Shown: positions 11,366-23,300 of the stretch, one piece after another | Layout: each line of letters opens with the position of its first letter | How positions within the stretch are numbered: position 1 is the stretch's first letter | The notes under the pieces: generated by a model | Told to the model about the DNA's origin: nothing | What the model saw: the letters and a program-made list of their open reading frames with translations, nothing else | Database searches by the model: none | Position numbers and translations under genes: made by a program | Source: Amborella trichopoda | Taxonomy: Eukaryota > Streptophyta > Magnoliopsida > Amborellales > Amborellaceae | Assembly (NCBI RefSeq): GCF_000471905.2 | Contig: NW_006499617.1 | Coordinates: 3,524,742 to 3,588,741 of the forward strand | Length of the DNA: 64,000 bases | Direction: 5' to 3'

Positions 11366-11375
11366 TATTTATATA
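11366..11375 (-). promoter_or_regulatory. TATA box of LTR A
   Basis: TATATAAATA on the minus strand, between the U3 block shared with LTRs B and C and the pyrimidine tract. LTR C has TATAAGTATA at the corresponding place. Confidence 0.6.
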
Positions 11376-12672
11376 GAATTGTGCCCAAACATGGATGGAT
11401 TGATCAAAATTAGACCTAATTGCTGGAAATTAAGATTTAATTAAATAAAAAGAAATTCTAAAAATGGGTGCAAAGGACTGTTTTGCCCCTACCTAATAAT
11501 GTGTGGAGTTTCAGAACAGTCCCTATTGCTGCCCGAGATCTTGCATGATCTTCAATGGCTGACCCGAGGGTGTTTTGATGCCCGTTGAATCAAAATATTG
11601 TTGTTTTCTTGTAGGGCTCAGTATGGTGATCATTTGGATACCAACTTCAAGCCATGACTCACGTTTTTGAGCTATGATCACGTGACTTGAAATTTGCTTA
11701 AATCTTGAAAAGTTTGGATCCATGATGCGTTCATTCCTTAATGTTTTTTTTGTGATTTCTTCATTGTAGTGCACTGAGCCGTCACGATCGTGTGGAAACA
11801 AACAGGATGCAATTTGGAGGCTGAACGAAAATTTCACAACTTTTGAGTTTTGGCTGGAATCTATAATCCAGCGGCCAAAATTTCAGTCACTTTGTCTTCT
11901 TCGTGCATGAAATCTGACCATCCATCATGTACGGGGTTTAGACTAATGATAGCCTGGACCTTACCCACACAATGAAATTTGTTTCATGTCGATAAATTGT
12001 GTGAACATCGTGGTTTGGTCCATCTAGAGAGGCATGTTGCTGCTAAATTTTCTGCAACTTCTTCACTGATCAACAACTTCTCTCTAGCTTTTCTCCCTGC
12101 TCGGCATCGTCTCGGGGCATGCCACATATCGAATTGTTTGTCTTGATGAGACGAATACGCTCATCAAATTCGGGAGCGATCCGACTTGTAACGCGTGAGT
12201 TATGGGCCCCGAAAATGATTGCCCATGACTGTAAACTAGTAACCTTTAATGGTGTTTTGGTGAAGTGAAGCCACATGGGAATAGTGTGCGAGCTCTCCTA
12301 TTTCAATGTTTGGCTCATATCTTTGTTCTGGAGTATCCGATTAAGCCGAAACTTGGCCCATAAGAGTTTTCAACCATGTCAGATCAAATGACAGTGGTCC
12401 CACAGTGATTTGAGACATCAAAAGTGTAGTTCCAGTTGTAGGGTCTGTTTCAGGGTGTTAGAGACCGATTTTACTGTGATTATTCTTTTGTGTTCACTTC
12501 CTTAGACATGTCTGATAGCGATGAAACTTAGAAGGTGGTCTTTTGAAGTGTTAAGAAAGATCTTAACCAATTTTGGGGCCATTATGAGATTGTCAAGAAT
12601 TTCCATTGTTTTTTAGGCTTTATTGACCTGCTTCCTACCAAGGACCAAGGTGATGAAAAATACGTCCAAACA

Positions 12673-13943
12673 GATTGCCCCGCCAAATGTTGTGCTTCAA
12701 GAGAAGCGAGAAGGACAATCATTCGAAAATTTTCCTTCGGCTTTTACTTTTTTTCTTCCTAGCCATAGGAACATGTGAATGCCGAGGAGGTTAACATAAT
12801 GGTGTAACTAGGCTTCTCAGACGTAGGGATGCATTGTTCACGGGTCCATCCATGGAGACTTTAGGGGAAGAAGAGAATTTTTTGAGGGATCTTGTTAAAG
12901 TCCTCACCTTGTGCAGACTGTTTGTGATTATAAATCTGAGGATTTTTTACCAACCTCGTTAGTCAGAATCAGGCCGATCTAACAATTGAGTGCCATGTCG
13001 AAGTGAATTTTTCCCATCTGGTCTGGGTCTGCTTGTATCCTCTGATGTTGAGCCACGTTTTGAGGATGAATGGTGTGCTAAATGGCCTTGCGTCGACGCC
13101 GTCTGCCTTACGAATTAGTCGTTCTTTGCCTAGTAGGGTACCTCAGTTTGTCGAGGTGACCAGCTCTGAGAACAACCACCCTTACCCATTGCTGTGCAGC
13201 TAGGACAATCACCCGATTGCCAGTCCAAAGTCTGACTGACCTGTTATTCCTTGGCAAGTAGGGTACCTCAGTTTGTCGAGGTGACCACCTTTGGGTTCAA
13301 CCACCCCTACCCACTGCTATGCAGCTAGGACAATCACCCTGATTGCCGGTCCAAGGTCATATCTCACTTAACTTCCTTGGGGCATCTTCAACATTTTTGA
13401 AAGTATGTTGATGACCTTGTGAGAATGATGCTCTTTGTCATGAGACTTGTCTTGCTTTCTCAGTAAATCTTCTGTCTTTCGAGCCCTTCTTGGTAACTGG
13501 ATTTAGACTGTCAGAATCTTTTCCTTGAAGCTCGTGCTTTTTTGGTGTCTGGGTATTGTGACACTGGGGATTTTCTTCTTGTTGAGTGAGGGTTGAAGCC
13601 ACCTATTGAGACGAGTGCTATATCAACCTGTTTATTGATCCAAGCATCCTTTACGAATTTTTCCTTTAACTTGGGAAGCGGTGCCGTAGAGGTGGTTTTC
13701 ACCAACTTCTTTTTATTTTGGTGCTATTTTACCCATGACCTTTCTGCCATGTCCAACCTTTTCATCCATTTTTAATCACGCTGCCCTTTCAGGTTTTCAC
13801 CAAAACAGGTTTTGTTTTATTCCTGGAACTCTTTTACTTATGGTTTTGTGACCATGACCGTCTATCATTTTTACTCATAGCGTTCCCTTGTTCAGGTATA
13901 CAGCATGCCTGTTATTCCTTTATTTTTTTTTTGTGAGGGCGTG
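12673..13943 (-). other. Spacer between satellite and LTR A; contains a 140-bp duplication
   Basis: In the orientation of LTR A this lies just upstream of the LTR, where the 3' untranslated region would be. Two tandem copies of a ~140-bp segment (about 13,115-13,247 and 13,253-13,390) share TAGGGTACCTCAGTTTGTCG and CAGCTAGGACAATCACCC. No gene is seen. The bases next to the LTR (GGCGGGGCAATC on the minus strand) are only weakly like a polypurine tract. Confidence 0.5.
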
Positions 13944-14368
13944 TTTAAGGTCATGCCTCCGGGACCTGTGCGAAACAGTTTAACGTCATGCGGCCTGGAT
14001 GTGCACTATGGTTTAAGGTCATACAGCTGGACCGTAATGATGATGGATGGCAGTCTATGAAGGCCATGGAGTGAGTATCGTGGTGGTTTGGCTCACTTAA
14101 GAAGATGGCTCGAGGCTACCTACGAGATATGGACGATGTATGAAATGTGAGTGGACGACGGTGACCCACTAACTTACAACGAGTATGGATGGCAGGATGG
14201 TTCGCTATTTTACGAGCGTGGGTAAGACGCACTGGGGAATGATGTAGGATGATGAAAGGAATGAACTCACTGAGGAGGTAATGAAAGTGGTGCACGCATA
14301 CTAACAGGTAGGTTAGAGAAGGCGTCCATGAAAGTGTAAGAAAAGGGGTGTGCGCGCATGTGGTGGCG
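13944..14368. repeat. Degenerate edge of the satellite array
   Basis: Satellite phrases (GTTTAAGGTCATGCCTCC, GTTTAACGTCATGCGGCC) appear at 13,944-14,036 with poor conservation. About 330 bp of non-satellite sequence follow before regular units begin. Divergent array edges are usual for satellites homogenised in their interior. Confidence 0.65.
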
Positions 14369-17300
14369 AGTTATGGTCATGCCTCTAGGACCTGCACGAA
14401 GTAGTTTATTGTCATGTGGTCAGGACATGCACAATAGTTTTAAGGTTATACAACTGGACCATGGTTATGCAGTTTAAAGTCATACAACTAGGACTATGCA
14501 GTTTAAGGTCGTGAAACTAGACCACCGCAACAGTTTAAGGTCATATAGTTCGGACCATGGTGCTGAGCATTTAACCGACATGCGACAAAGACATGTACTA
14601 TGGTTTAAGGTCATATAGCTGGACTATGGTTATGTAATTTAAAGTCGTACAACTAGGACATTGAGGTTTAAGGTCATGCAACTTGACCTTCGCTACCGTT
14701 TAAGGTCATATAGTTCAAACCATGGAGCTGAGCAGTTTAGGGTCATGCAACTAGAACAAGACTGAGCAGTTTAGGGTTACGCAATATGGACTGATGGTGA
14801 GCAGTTTAGAGTCATGCAGTATGGACCAAGGCTGAGCAATTTAGTGTCATGCATTATGGACCGCGGCTGAGCAGTTTTAGCATCGTGCAGCATGGCCTGA
14901 GGCAGAGCAGTTTAGGGTCATGCAGTATGGATCGAAACAGAGCAGTTTAGGGTCATGAAGTCCTGTTTAGGATCATGCAGTATGGACCGAAACTGAGCAG
15001 TTTAGAGTCATGAAGTATGGAAAAAAACTGACCAATTTAGGGTCATGCAGTATGGACCATGCAGTTTAAGGTCGAGCGACTAAAGCTCCACTATAGTTTA
15101 AGGTCGTATAGTTTGGACCATGTACTTTAGGGTCGTGCATCTAGACTAAGACTGAGCAGTTTAGGGGCAGTATTGACTGAGGCTGAGCAGTTTAGATTCA
15201 CGCAGTATGGACCGAGGCTGAGCAGTTTAGGGTCATGCAGTATGGACAGTGGCTAAGCAGTTTCAGAGTCATGCAGTATGGAATGAGGCTGAGTAGTTTA
15301 GGGTCTTCCAATATGGACCGAAACTGAACAGTTTAGGGTCATGTAGTATGGACCGCAGCTATAGTTTAAGGTCATATAGTTTGGGTCAAGGCTGAGCAAT
15401 ATAGGGTCACGCAGTATGGACCAAGGCTAAGCAGTTTAGGGTCATGCAGTATGGACTGAGGCTAAACGTTCAGAGTCATGCAGTATTGACCGAGGCTGAG
15501 CAAATTAGCATCATGCAGTATGGATCGAAACTGAGCAGTTTAAGGCCATGAAGTATGGACCGAATATGAGTAGTTTAGGGTCATGCAGTATGGACCGAGG
15601 CTGAGCAAATTAGCATCATGTACTATGGCCCGAAACTGAGCAGTTTAGGGCCATGAAGTAGGGACCAAATATGAGTAGTTTAGAGTCATGCAGTATGGAC
15701 CGCAGCTACAATTGAAGGTCGTATAGACTGGATCAACACTGAGCAGTTTAGGGTCATGCAATATGGACCGAGGGTGAGCAGTTTAGGGTTACGCAGAATC
15801 GATCGAGGCTAAGCAATTTAGGGTCATACAGTATGGACAGAAACAGAGCAGTTAGGGTCCTGCAGTATGGACCGAAACTAAGCAGCTTAGGGCAATGCAA
15901 TATGACCTTGGCTGAGCAGTTTAAGGTAATGCAGTTTAAGGTCGCGCAACGTGAGCTCCACTACAGTTTAAGGTCGTATAGTCTAGACCACGCAGTTTAG
16001 GGTTGTGCATCTAGACCAAGACTGAGCAGTTTAGGGTTATGCAGTATGGACCGAGGCTGAGCTGTTTAACGTCACACACTATGGATCGAGGCTGAGCTGT
16101 TCAGGGTCATGCAGTATGGACTGCGGCTTTGCAGTTTTAGGGTCATAAAGTACGACCGAGGCTGAGTATTTTAGGGTCATGCAGTATGGACCGCAGCTAC
16201 AGTTTAAGGTCATATAGTTTGAATAAAGGCTGAGCAGTATAGGGTCCTGCAGTATGGACCAAGGCTGAGCAGTTTAGGATCACGCAGTATGGACCGAGGC
16301 TGAGAACTTTAGAGTCATGCAGTATGGACCGAGGCTGAGCAGTTTAGGATCATGCAGTATGGACCAAAACTGAGCAGTTTAGGGTCATGAAGTATGGACT
16401 GAAACTTAGCAGTTTAAGGTCATGCAGTATGGACCATAGCTACAATTCAAGGTCATATAGTCAGAATCAAGGCTGAGCAGTTTGGGTCATGCAGTATGGA
16501 CTGAGGCTGAGCGGTTTAGGATCATGCAGAATCGACCGAGGCTGAGATGTTTAGGGTCATACAGTATGGACCGTAACTGAGCAGTTTCGGGTCATGCAGT
16601 ATGGACCGAAACTAAGCAGTTTAGGGCAATGCAGAATGGACTTTGGCTGAACAGTTTAAGGTCATGCAGTTTAAGGTCGGGCAATGTGAGCTCCACTACA
16701 GTTAAGGTCGTATAGTTTGGACCACGCAGTTTAGGGTCGTGCATCTAGACCAAGATTGAGCGGTCTAGACTCATGCAGTATGGACCGAGGCTGAGCAGTT
16801 TAGGGTCATGCTCTATCGACCGAGGCTGAGGAATTTAGGGTCATGCAGTATGGACCGAGCCTGAGAAATTTAGGGTCACGCAATATGCGTCTAAACAGAG
16901 CAGTTCAGCGTCATGTAGTATGGAACAAAACTGAGAAGTTTAGAGTCATGCAACAAGGACCTCAACTACAGTTTAAGGCCATATAGTTTGGACCAAGGCG
17001 GAGCAGTTTAAGGTCATGCAGTATGGACCGAGGTTGAGCAATTTAGTGGCATGCAGTATGGACCGAGGCTGAGTAGTTTAGGGTGAAGGAACCAAGGCTG
17101 AGCAGTTTAGGGTGAAGGACATGCAACTAGACCTCTGCTAAAGTTGAAGGTCGTATAGTTTGGACCATGCTGTTTAGGGTCATGCATCTAGATCAAGACT
17201 GACCAGTTTATGGTCATGTAGTTTGGACCAACGCTGAGCAGTTTAGGGTCATACAATATGGACAGAGGCGGAGCAGTTTAGGGTCATGCACTATGGATCG

Positions 17301-20300
17301 AGACTAAGAAGTTTATGGTCATGCAGTATGGACCGAAACCGAGAGATTTAGGGACATGAAGTATGGACCGTGGCTGAGCAGTTTTAGGGTCATGCAATAT
17401 GGACCGTAATTACAGTTTAAGGTCATTTAGTTTGGACCAAGGCTGAGAAGTTTAGAGTTATGCATTATGGACCATGACTGAGCAATATAAGGTCACTAAG
17501 TATGGACCGAGGTTGAGAAGTTTAGGGTCATGCAGTATGGACCGAAACTTAGTAGTTTAGGGCATGCAGTATAGACCAAACTAAACAGTTTAGGGTCATG
17601 ATGTTTGGACCGTGATTGAGAAGTTTATGATCATACAGTGTGGCTCATCAGTTTAAGGTCACGCAACTAAACCTCCACTACAGTTTAAGGTCTTTTTATT
17701 TTGACCATGTTGTTTAGGGTCGTGGATCTAGACCAAGACTAAGCAGCTTAGGGCTACGCAGTATGGACTACAGCTACAGTTTAAGGTCATATAATTTGGA
17801 CCAAGGCTGAGAAGTTTAGGGTCATGCAGCATGGATCGAGAGAAAGCGGATTAGGGTCATGCAGTACGGATCGAGGCTGAGCAATTTAGGGTCATGCAGT
17901 ATGGACCGAGGCTGAGCAGTTTAGGGTCTTGCAGTATGGACAGAAACTAAGCAGTTTTAGGTCATGAAGTATGGATCGAAACTGAGTTGTTTAGGGTCAT
18001 GCCATATGGACCGCTGCTATAATTTAAGGTCTTATAGTTTGGAGGTAGGCTGAGCTATTTGAGGTCATGCAGTGTGGACCGTGTTTGAGCAATTTTGGGT
18101 CATGCAGTATGGACCGAGGCTGAGACGTTTACAGTCATGCAGTATGGACCAAAACATAGATGTTTAGGTTCATGCAGTATGGACCGAAACTAATCAGTTT
18201 AGGGTCATGTAGTACGGATCGTGGCTGAGTATTTTAAGGTCATGCAGTATGGTCCATGCAGTTTAAGGTCGTGCAACTAGACCTTCACTACTGTTTAAGG
18301 TCGTATAGTTTGGACCATGTAGTTTACGGCCGTGCATCTAGACCAAGACTAAGCATTTTAGGGTCATACAGTATGGACCGAGCCTGAGCAGTTTGGGGTC
18401 ATGCATTATGGACCGTGGCTGAGCAGTTCTAGGGTCATGCAGTATGGACCGAGGCTGAGTAGTTTAGGGTCATGTCGTATGGACCAAAACTGAGCAGTTC
18501 AGGTCATGCAAAATGGACCGCAGCTAATGTTTAAGGTCATATAGTTTTGACCAAGGCTGTGCAGTTTACGGTCATGCAGTATGAACCGAGGCTGGGCAAT
18601 TTAAAGCCATGCAATATGGTTCGAGGCTGAGCAATTTATGGTCAAGCGGTATAGATCGAAACTGATGGACCAAAACTGAGCAGTTTAGAGTCATGCTGCA
18701 AGGACCACAGCTAAAGTTTAAGGTCTTATAGTTTCGACCAAGGCCGAGCAATTTAAGGTCATACAGTAAGAACCGAGGTTGAGGAGTTTAGGGTCATGCA
18801 GTATGGACCGAGGTTGAGAAGTTTAGGGTCATGCAGTATGGACCAAAACCGAGCAGTATAGGGTCATGCAGTATGGACAGAAACCAAGCAGTTTAGGGTC
18901 ATGCAGTATGGACCGTGGCTGAGCAGTTTAGGGTCTTGCAATATGGGCCATGGAGTGTAAGGTCGTGTAACTAGACCTCCGATACAGTTCAAGGTCGTAT
19001 AGTTTAGACCCTGAAGTTTAGGGTCATGCATGTAGACCAAGACGGAGCAGGTTTTGGTTATGTAGTATGGACCGAGGCTGAACAGTTTAGGGTCGCTAAG
19101 TATAAACTGTGACTGAGCAGTTTTAGGGTCATGCAGTATGGACCATGGCTGAGATATTTAGGGTCAAGTAGTATGGACCGAAACTGAGCAATTTAGGGTC
19201 AAGCAGTATGGACCGCAGCTACAGATTAAGGTCATATAATTGAGACCAAGGCGGAGACATTTAGGGTCATGCAGTATGGACCGAGGCTGAGCTGTATAGG
19301 GTCATGCAGTATGGATCTGGGCTGAGCAGTTTAGAGTCATGCAGTATGGAACGAAACTGAGATGTTTAGGATGTGGACCGAAACTAAGCAATTTAAGGTC
19401 ATGCAGTATGTACCGGGGCTGAGCAGTTTAGAGTCATGCAGTATGGACCGAAACTAAGATGTTTAGGGTCATGTAGTATGAACCGAAACTATACAATTTA
19501 GGGTCCTTGAGTATGGACAGTTGTTGGGCAGTTTATGGTCATACAATATGGTTCATGCAGTCTAAGGTTGCGAACTAGACCTCCACTACAGTTTAAGGTC
19601 ATATAGTTTGGACCATGCTGTTTAGGGTCGTGCGTCTAAACCAAGACTAAGCAGTTAAGGATCTTGCAATATGGACCAAGGCTGACCAATTTAGGGTCAT
19701 GCGGTATGGTTCAAGGAAGAGCAGTATGGGTCATGCGGTATGGTTCAAGGAAGGTCATGCAATATGGTCCACGCAGTTTAAGGTCGTGCAACTAGACCTC
19801 CACTACAGTTTAAGGTTGTATAGTTTGGACCATGCAGTTTAGGGCCGCACATCTTGACCAAGACTGAGCATTTTAGGGTCATGCAGTATGAACTGAGGCT
19901 GAGAAGTTTAGGATCATAAAGTATGGACCGAGGTTGAGTTGTTTAGGGTCATGCAGTATGGACCGTGGCTAAGCAGTTTTAGGGTGGCCATGTAGTATGA
20001 ACCAAGGCTGAGCAGTTTAGTGTCATGCGGTATGGACCGAAACTGAGCAATTTTGGGTCATGCAAAATGCACCAAAAGTGAGTTGTTTAGGCTCATGCAA
20101 AATGGACCACAGCTAATGTTTAAGGTCATATAATTTTTATCAAGGCTGAGCAGTTTAGGGTCATGCAGTATGGACCAAGTCTGAGCAATTTAGGGTCATG
20201 CAGTATCGATCGAGGCTGAGCAATTTAGGGTCATGCGGTAAGGAAAGAAACTGAGCAGCTAAGGTCATGCAGTATGGACTGAAACTGAGCAGTTTAGAGT

Positions 20301-23300
20301 CATGCAGCTAGGACCGTGGTTAAAGTTTAAGATCATATAGTTTCGACAAAGGCTGAGCAGTTTAGGGTGCAGTATGGACCGAGGCTGAGGAGTTTTGGGA
20401 CATGCAGTATGGACCAAGGTTGACAAGTATAGGGTCATGCAGTATGGAATGAAACTGAGCGGTTTAGGGTCATGCAGTATGGATCGAAACCAAGCATGCA
20501 GTGTGGACCGTGGCTGAACAGTTTAGGGTCATGCAGTATGGGTCATGGAGTTTAAGGTTGTGCAATTAGACCTCCGCTACAGTTCAAGGTCGTATAGTTT
20601 AGACCATGCATTTTAGGGTCGTACATCTAGACCAAGACGGAGCAGTTTAAGGTCATGTAGTATGGACCGACGCTGAGCGGTTTACGGTCATGCAGTTTGG
20701 ACCTAGGCAGAGTAGTTTGGGGTCGTTAAGTATGGACCGTGGTTGAGCAGTTGAGAGTCATGCAGTATGGATAAGTTTAAGGTCAAGCAATATGGACCGA
20801 GGTTGAGCAGTTTAGGGTCATGCAATATTGACCGAGGCTGAGTTGTTTAGGGTCATGCAGTATGGACAGTGGCTGAGCTGTTCTAGGGTCATGCAGTATG
20901 GACCGAAACTAAGCAGTTTAGGGTCTCGCAAAATGGACGCAGTTACTGTTTAAGGTCATATAGTTTTGACCAAGGAAAAGAAGTTTAAGGTCTTGCAGTA
21001 TGGACCGAGGCAAAGCAATTTAGGGTCATGCTGTATGAAACGAGGATGAGGAATTTAGGGTCATGCAGTCTGGACCGAAACAGAGCAGTTAAGGGTCATG
21101 CAGTATGGACAAAATTTGAGCAGTTAAGAGTCATGCAGCAAGGACCGCAGCTAAAGTTTAAGATCATATAGTTTCGACCAAGGCTGAGCAGTTTAGGGTC
21201 ATGCTTTATGGACCGAGGCTGAGGATTTTAGAGTCATGCAGTACGGACCGAGGTTGAGAAATTTAGGGTCATGCAGTATGGGCCTAAACTGAGCAGTTTT
21301 GGGTCATGTAGTATGGACCGAAACCAAGCAGTATAGGGTCATGCAGTATGGGCCATGGAGTTTAAGGTTGTGCAACTAGACCTCCGCTACAGCTCAAGGT
21401 CGTACAAATTAGAACATGCAGTTTATGGTCGTGCATTTGGACCAAGACCGAGCAGTTTGGGGTCATGTAGTATGGACCGACGCTGCGCGGTTTACAGTCA
21501 TGCAGTGCGGACCATGGCAGTGCAGTTTAGGGACGTTAAGTATGGACCGTGGCTAAGCAGTTTTTGGATTATGCAGAATGGACTAAGGCTGAGCTGTTTA
21601 GGATCATGCAGTATGGGCCGAAACTGAGATACTTAGAGTCATGCAGTATGGACCGCAGCTACAGTTTAAGGTCATATAGTTGGGACCAAGGCTGTGAAAT
21701 TTTGGGTCATGCAGTATGGACCGAGGCTGAGCTGTATAGGGTCATGCAGTATGGACCGGGGCTGAGCAGTTTAAAGTCATCCAGTACGGAACGAAACTGA
21801 GATGTTTAGTGTCATGCAGTATGGACCGAAACTATGCAGTTTATGATCATGCAGTATGGACCATTGCTGAGCCTTTTAAGGTCATACAGTATGGTTTATG
21901 CAATTTAAGGTTGTGCAACTCGACCTCCACTACAGTTTAAGGTCGTATAGTTTGGACTATGCTGTTTAGGGTCGTGCATCTAGATCAAGATTGAGCAGTT
22001 TAGGATCATGCAGTATTGACCGAGGCTAAGCAGTTTAGGGTCATTCAGTATGGACAGCGGCTGAGCAGTTTGGGGTCATGCAGTACGGACCATGGCTAAG
22101 TAGTTTTATGGTCTTATAGTATGGACCGAGGATGAGTAGTTAAGGTCATGCAGTTGGACCGAAATAGAGCAGTTTAGGGTCACGCAGTATATACCACAGC
22201 TACAGCTTAAGGTCGTATAGTTTTGACCAAGGCCTAGCAGTTTAGGGTCATGCAGTATGGATCGAGGCTGAGTAGTTTAGGGTCATACAGTATGGACTGA
22301 GGTTGAGAAATTTCAAGTCATGCAGTATAGGCCGAAACTGAGCAGTTTAACATCATGTAGTATGGACCGAGGCTGCGCAGTTTAGGGTCATGCAGTATGG
22401 ACCGATGCTGAAAAGTTTAGGGCCATGCACTATGGACCAAAACTAAGCCATTTAAGGTCTTGCAAAATGGACCACAGCTACTGTTTAAGGTCATATTGTT
22501 TTGTCCAAGGCTGAGCAGTTTAGGTTCATGCAGTATGGATCGAGGCTGAGCAATTTAGGGTCATGCTGTATGGATCGAGGTTGAGCAATTTAGGGTCATG
22601 AAGTATGGACCGAAATAGAGCAGTGAAGCGTCATGCAGTATGGACCAAAACTGAGCAGTTTAGAGTCGTGCAGCAAGGACCGCATCAAACGCTTAGGGTC
22701 ATATAGTTTCGACCAACGCTGAGCAGTTTAGGGTTATGCAGTATGGACCGAGGCTGAGGAGTTTAGGGTCCTGCACTAAGGACTAAGGTTGAGAAGTTTA
22801 GGGTCATCCAGTATGGACCGAAACTTAGAAAATTAGGGTCATGCAATATGGATCGAAACCAACCAGTTTAGGGTCATGCAGTATGGACCATGGCCTCGAT
22901 GTTTAAGGTCATGCAGTATGGGCCATGGAGTTTAAGGTTGTGCAACTAGACCTGCACTGCAGTTCGAGGTCGTATAGTTTCGACCATGTAGTTTGGGATC
23001 GTGCATTTAGAACAAGACAGAGCAGTTTAGGGTCATGTAGTATGGACCGACACTGAGCGGTTTACGGTCATGTAGTATGGTCCGTGGCTGAGCAGTTTAG
23101 TGTCGTTAAGTATGGACTGGGGCTGAGCAGTTTTAGGGTCATGCAAAATGGACCAAGGCAAAGCAGTTTAGGATCATGCAGTATGGGTCAAGACTGAACA
23201 ATTTAGGGTCATGCATTATTGACCGCAACTACAGTCTAAGGTCATATAGTTGGGACCAAGGCTGAGAAGTTTAAGGTCATGTAGTATGGACCGAGGCTGA

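Larger units (their letters stand above)
9551..12672 (-). mobile_element. Ogre-like LTR A, minus strand (3' or solo LTR)
   Basis: This 3,122-bp LTR begins (minus strand) TGTTTGGACGTATTTTTCA at 12,672 and ends CACCTAACCA at 9,551. It aligns along its length with plus-strand LTR C: the U3 segment at 11,820-12,660, the TATA region, GTACGTCTTGGAGAGAGAG near 11,255, and the U5 block whose reverse complement reads TGATCTAAGAGGACG near 9,745. No primer site follows the end at 9,551, so it is not a 5' LTR. Flanking pentamers (ATCAT and GATTG) do not match, which argues against a simple solo LTR and for a 3' LTR whose element extends rightward through the satellite. Confidence 0.75.
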
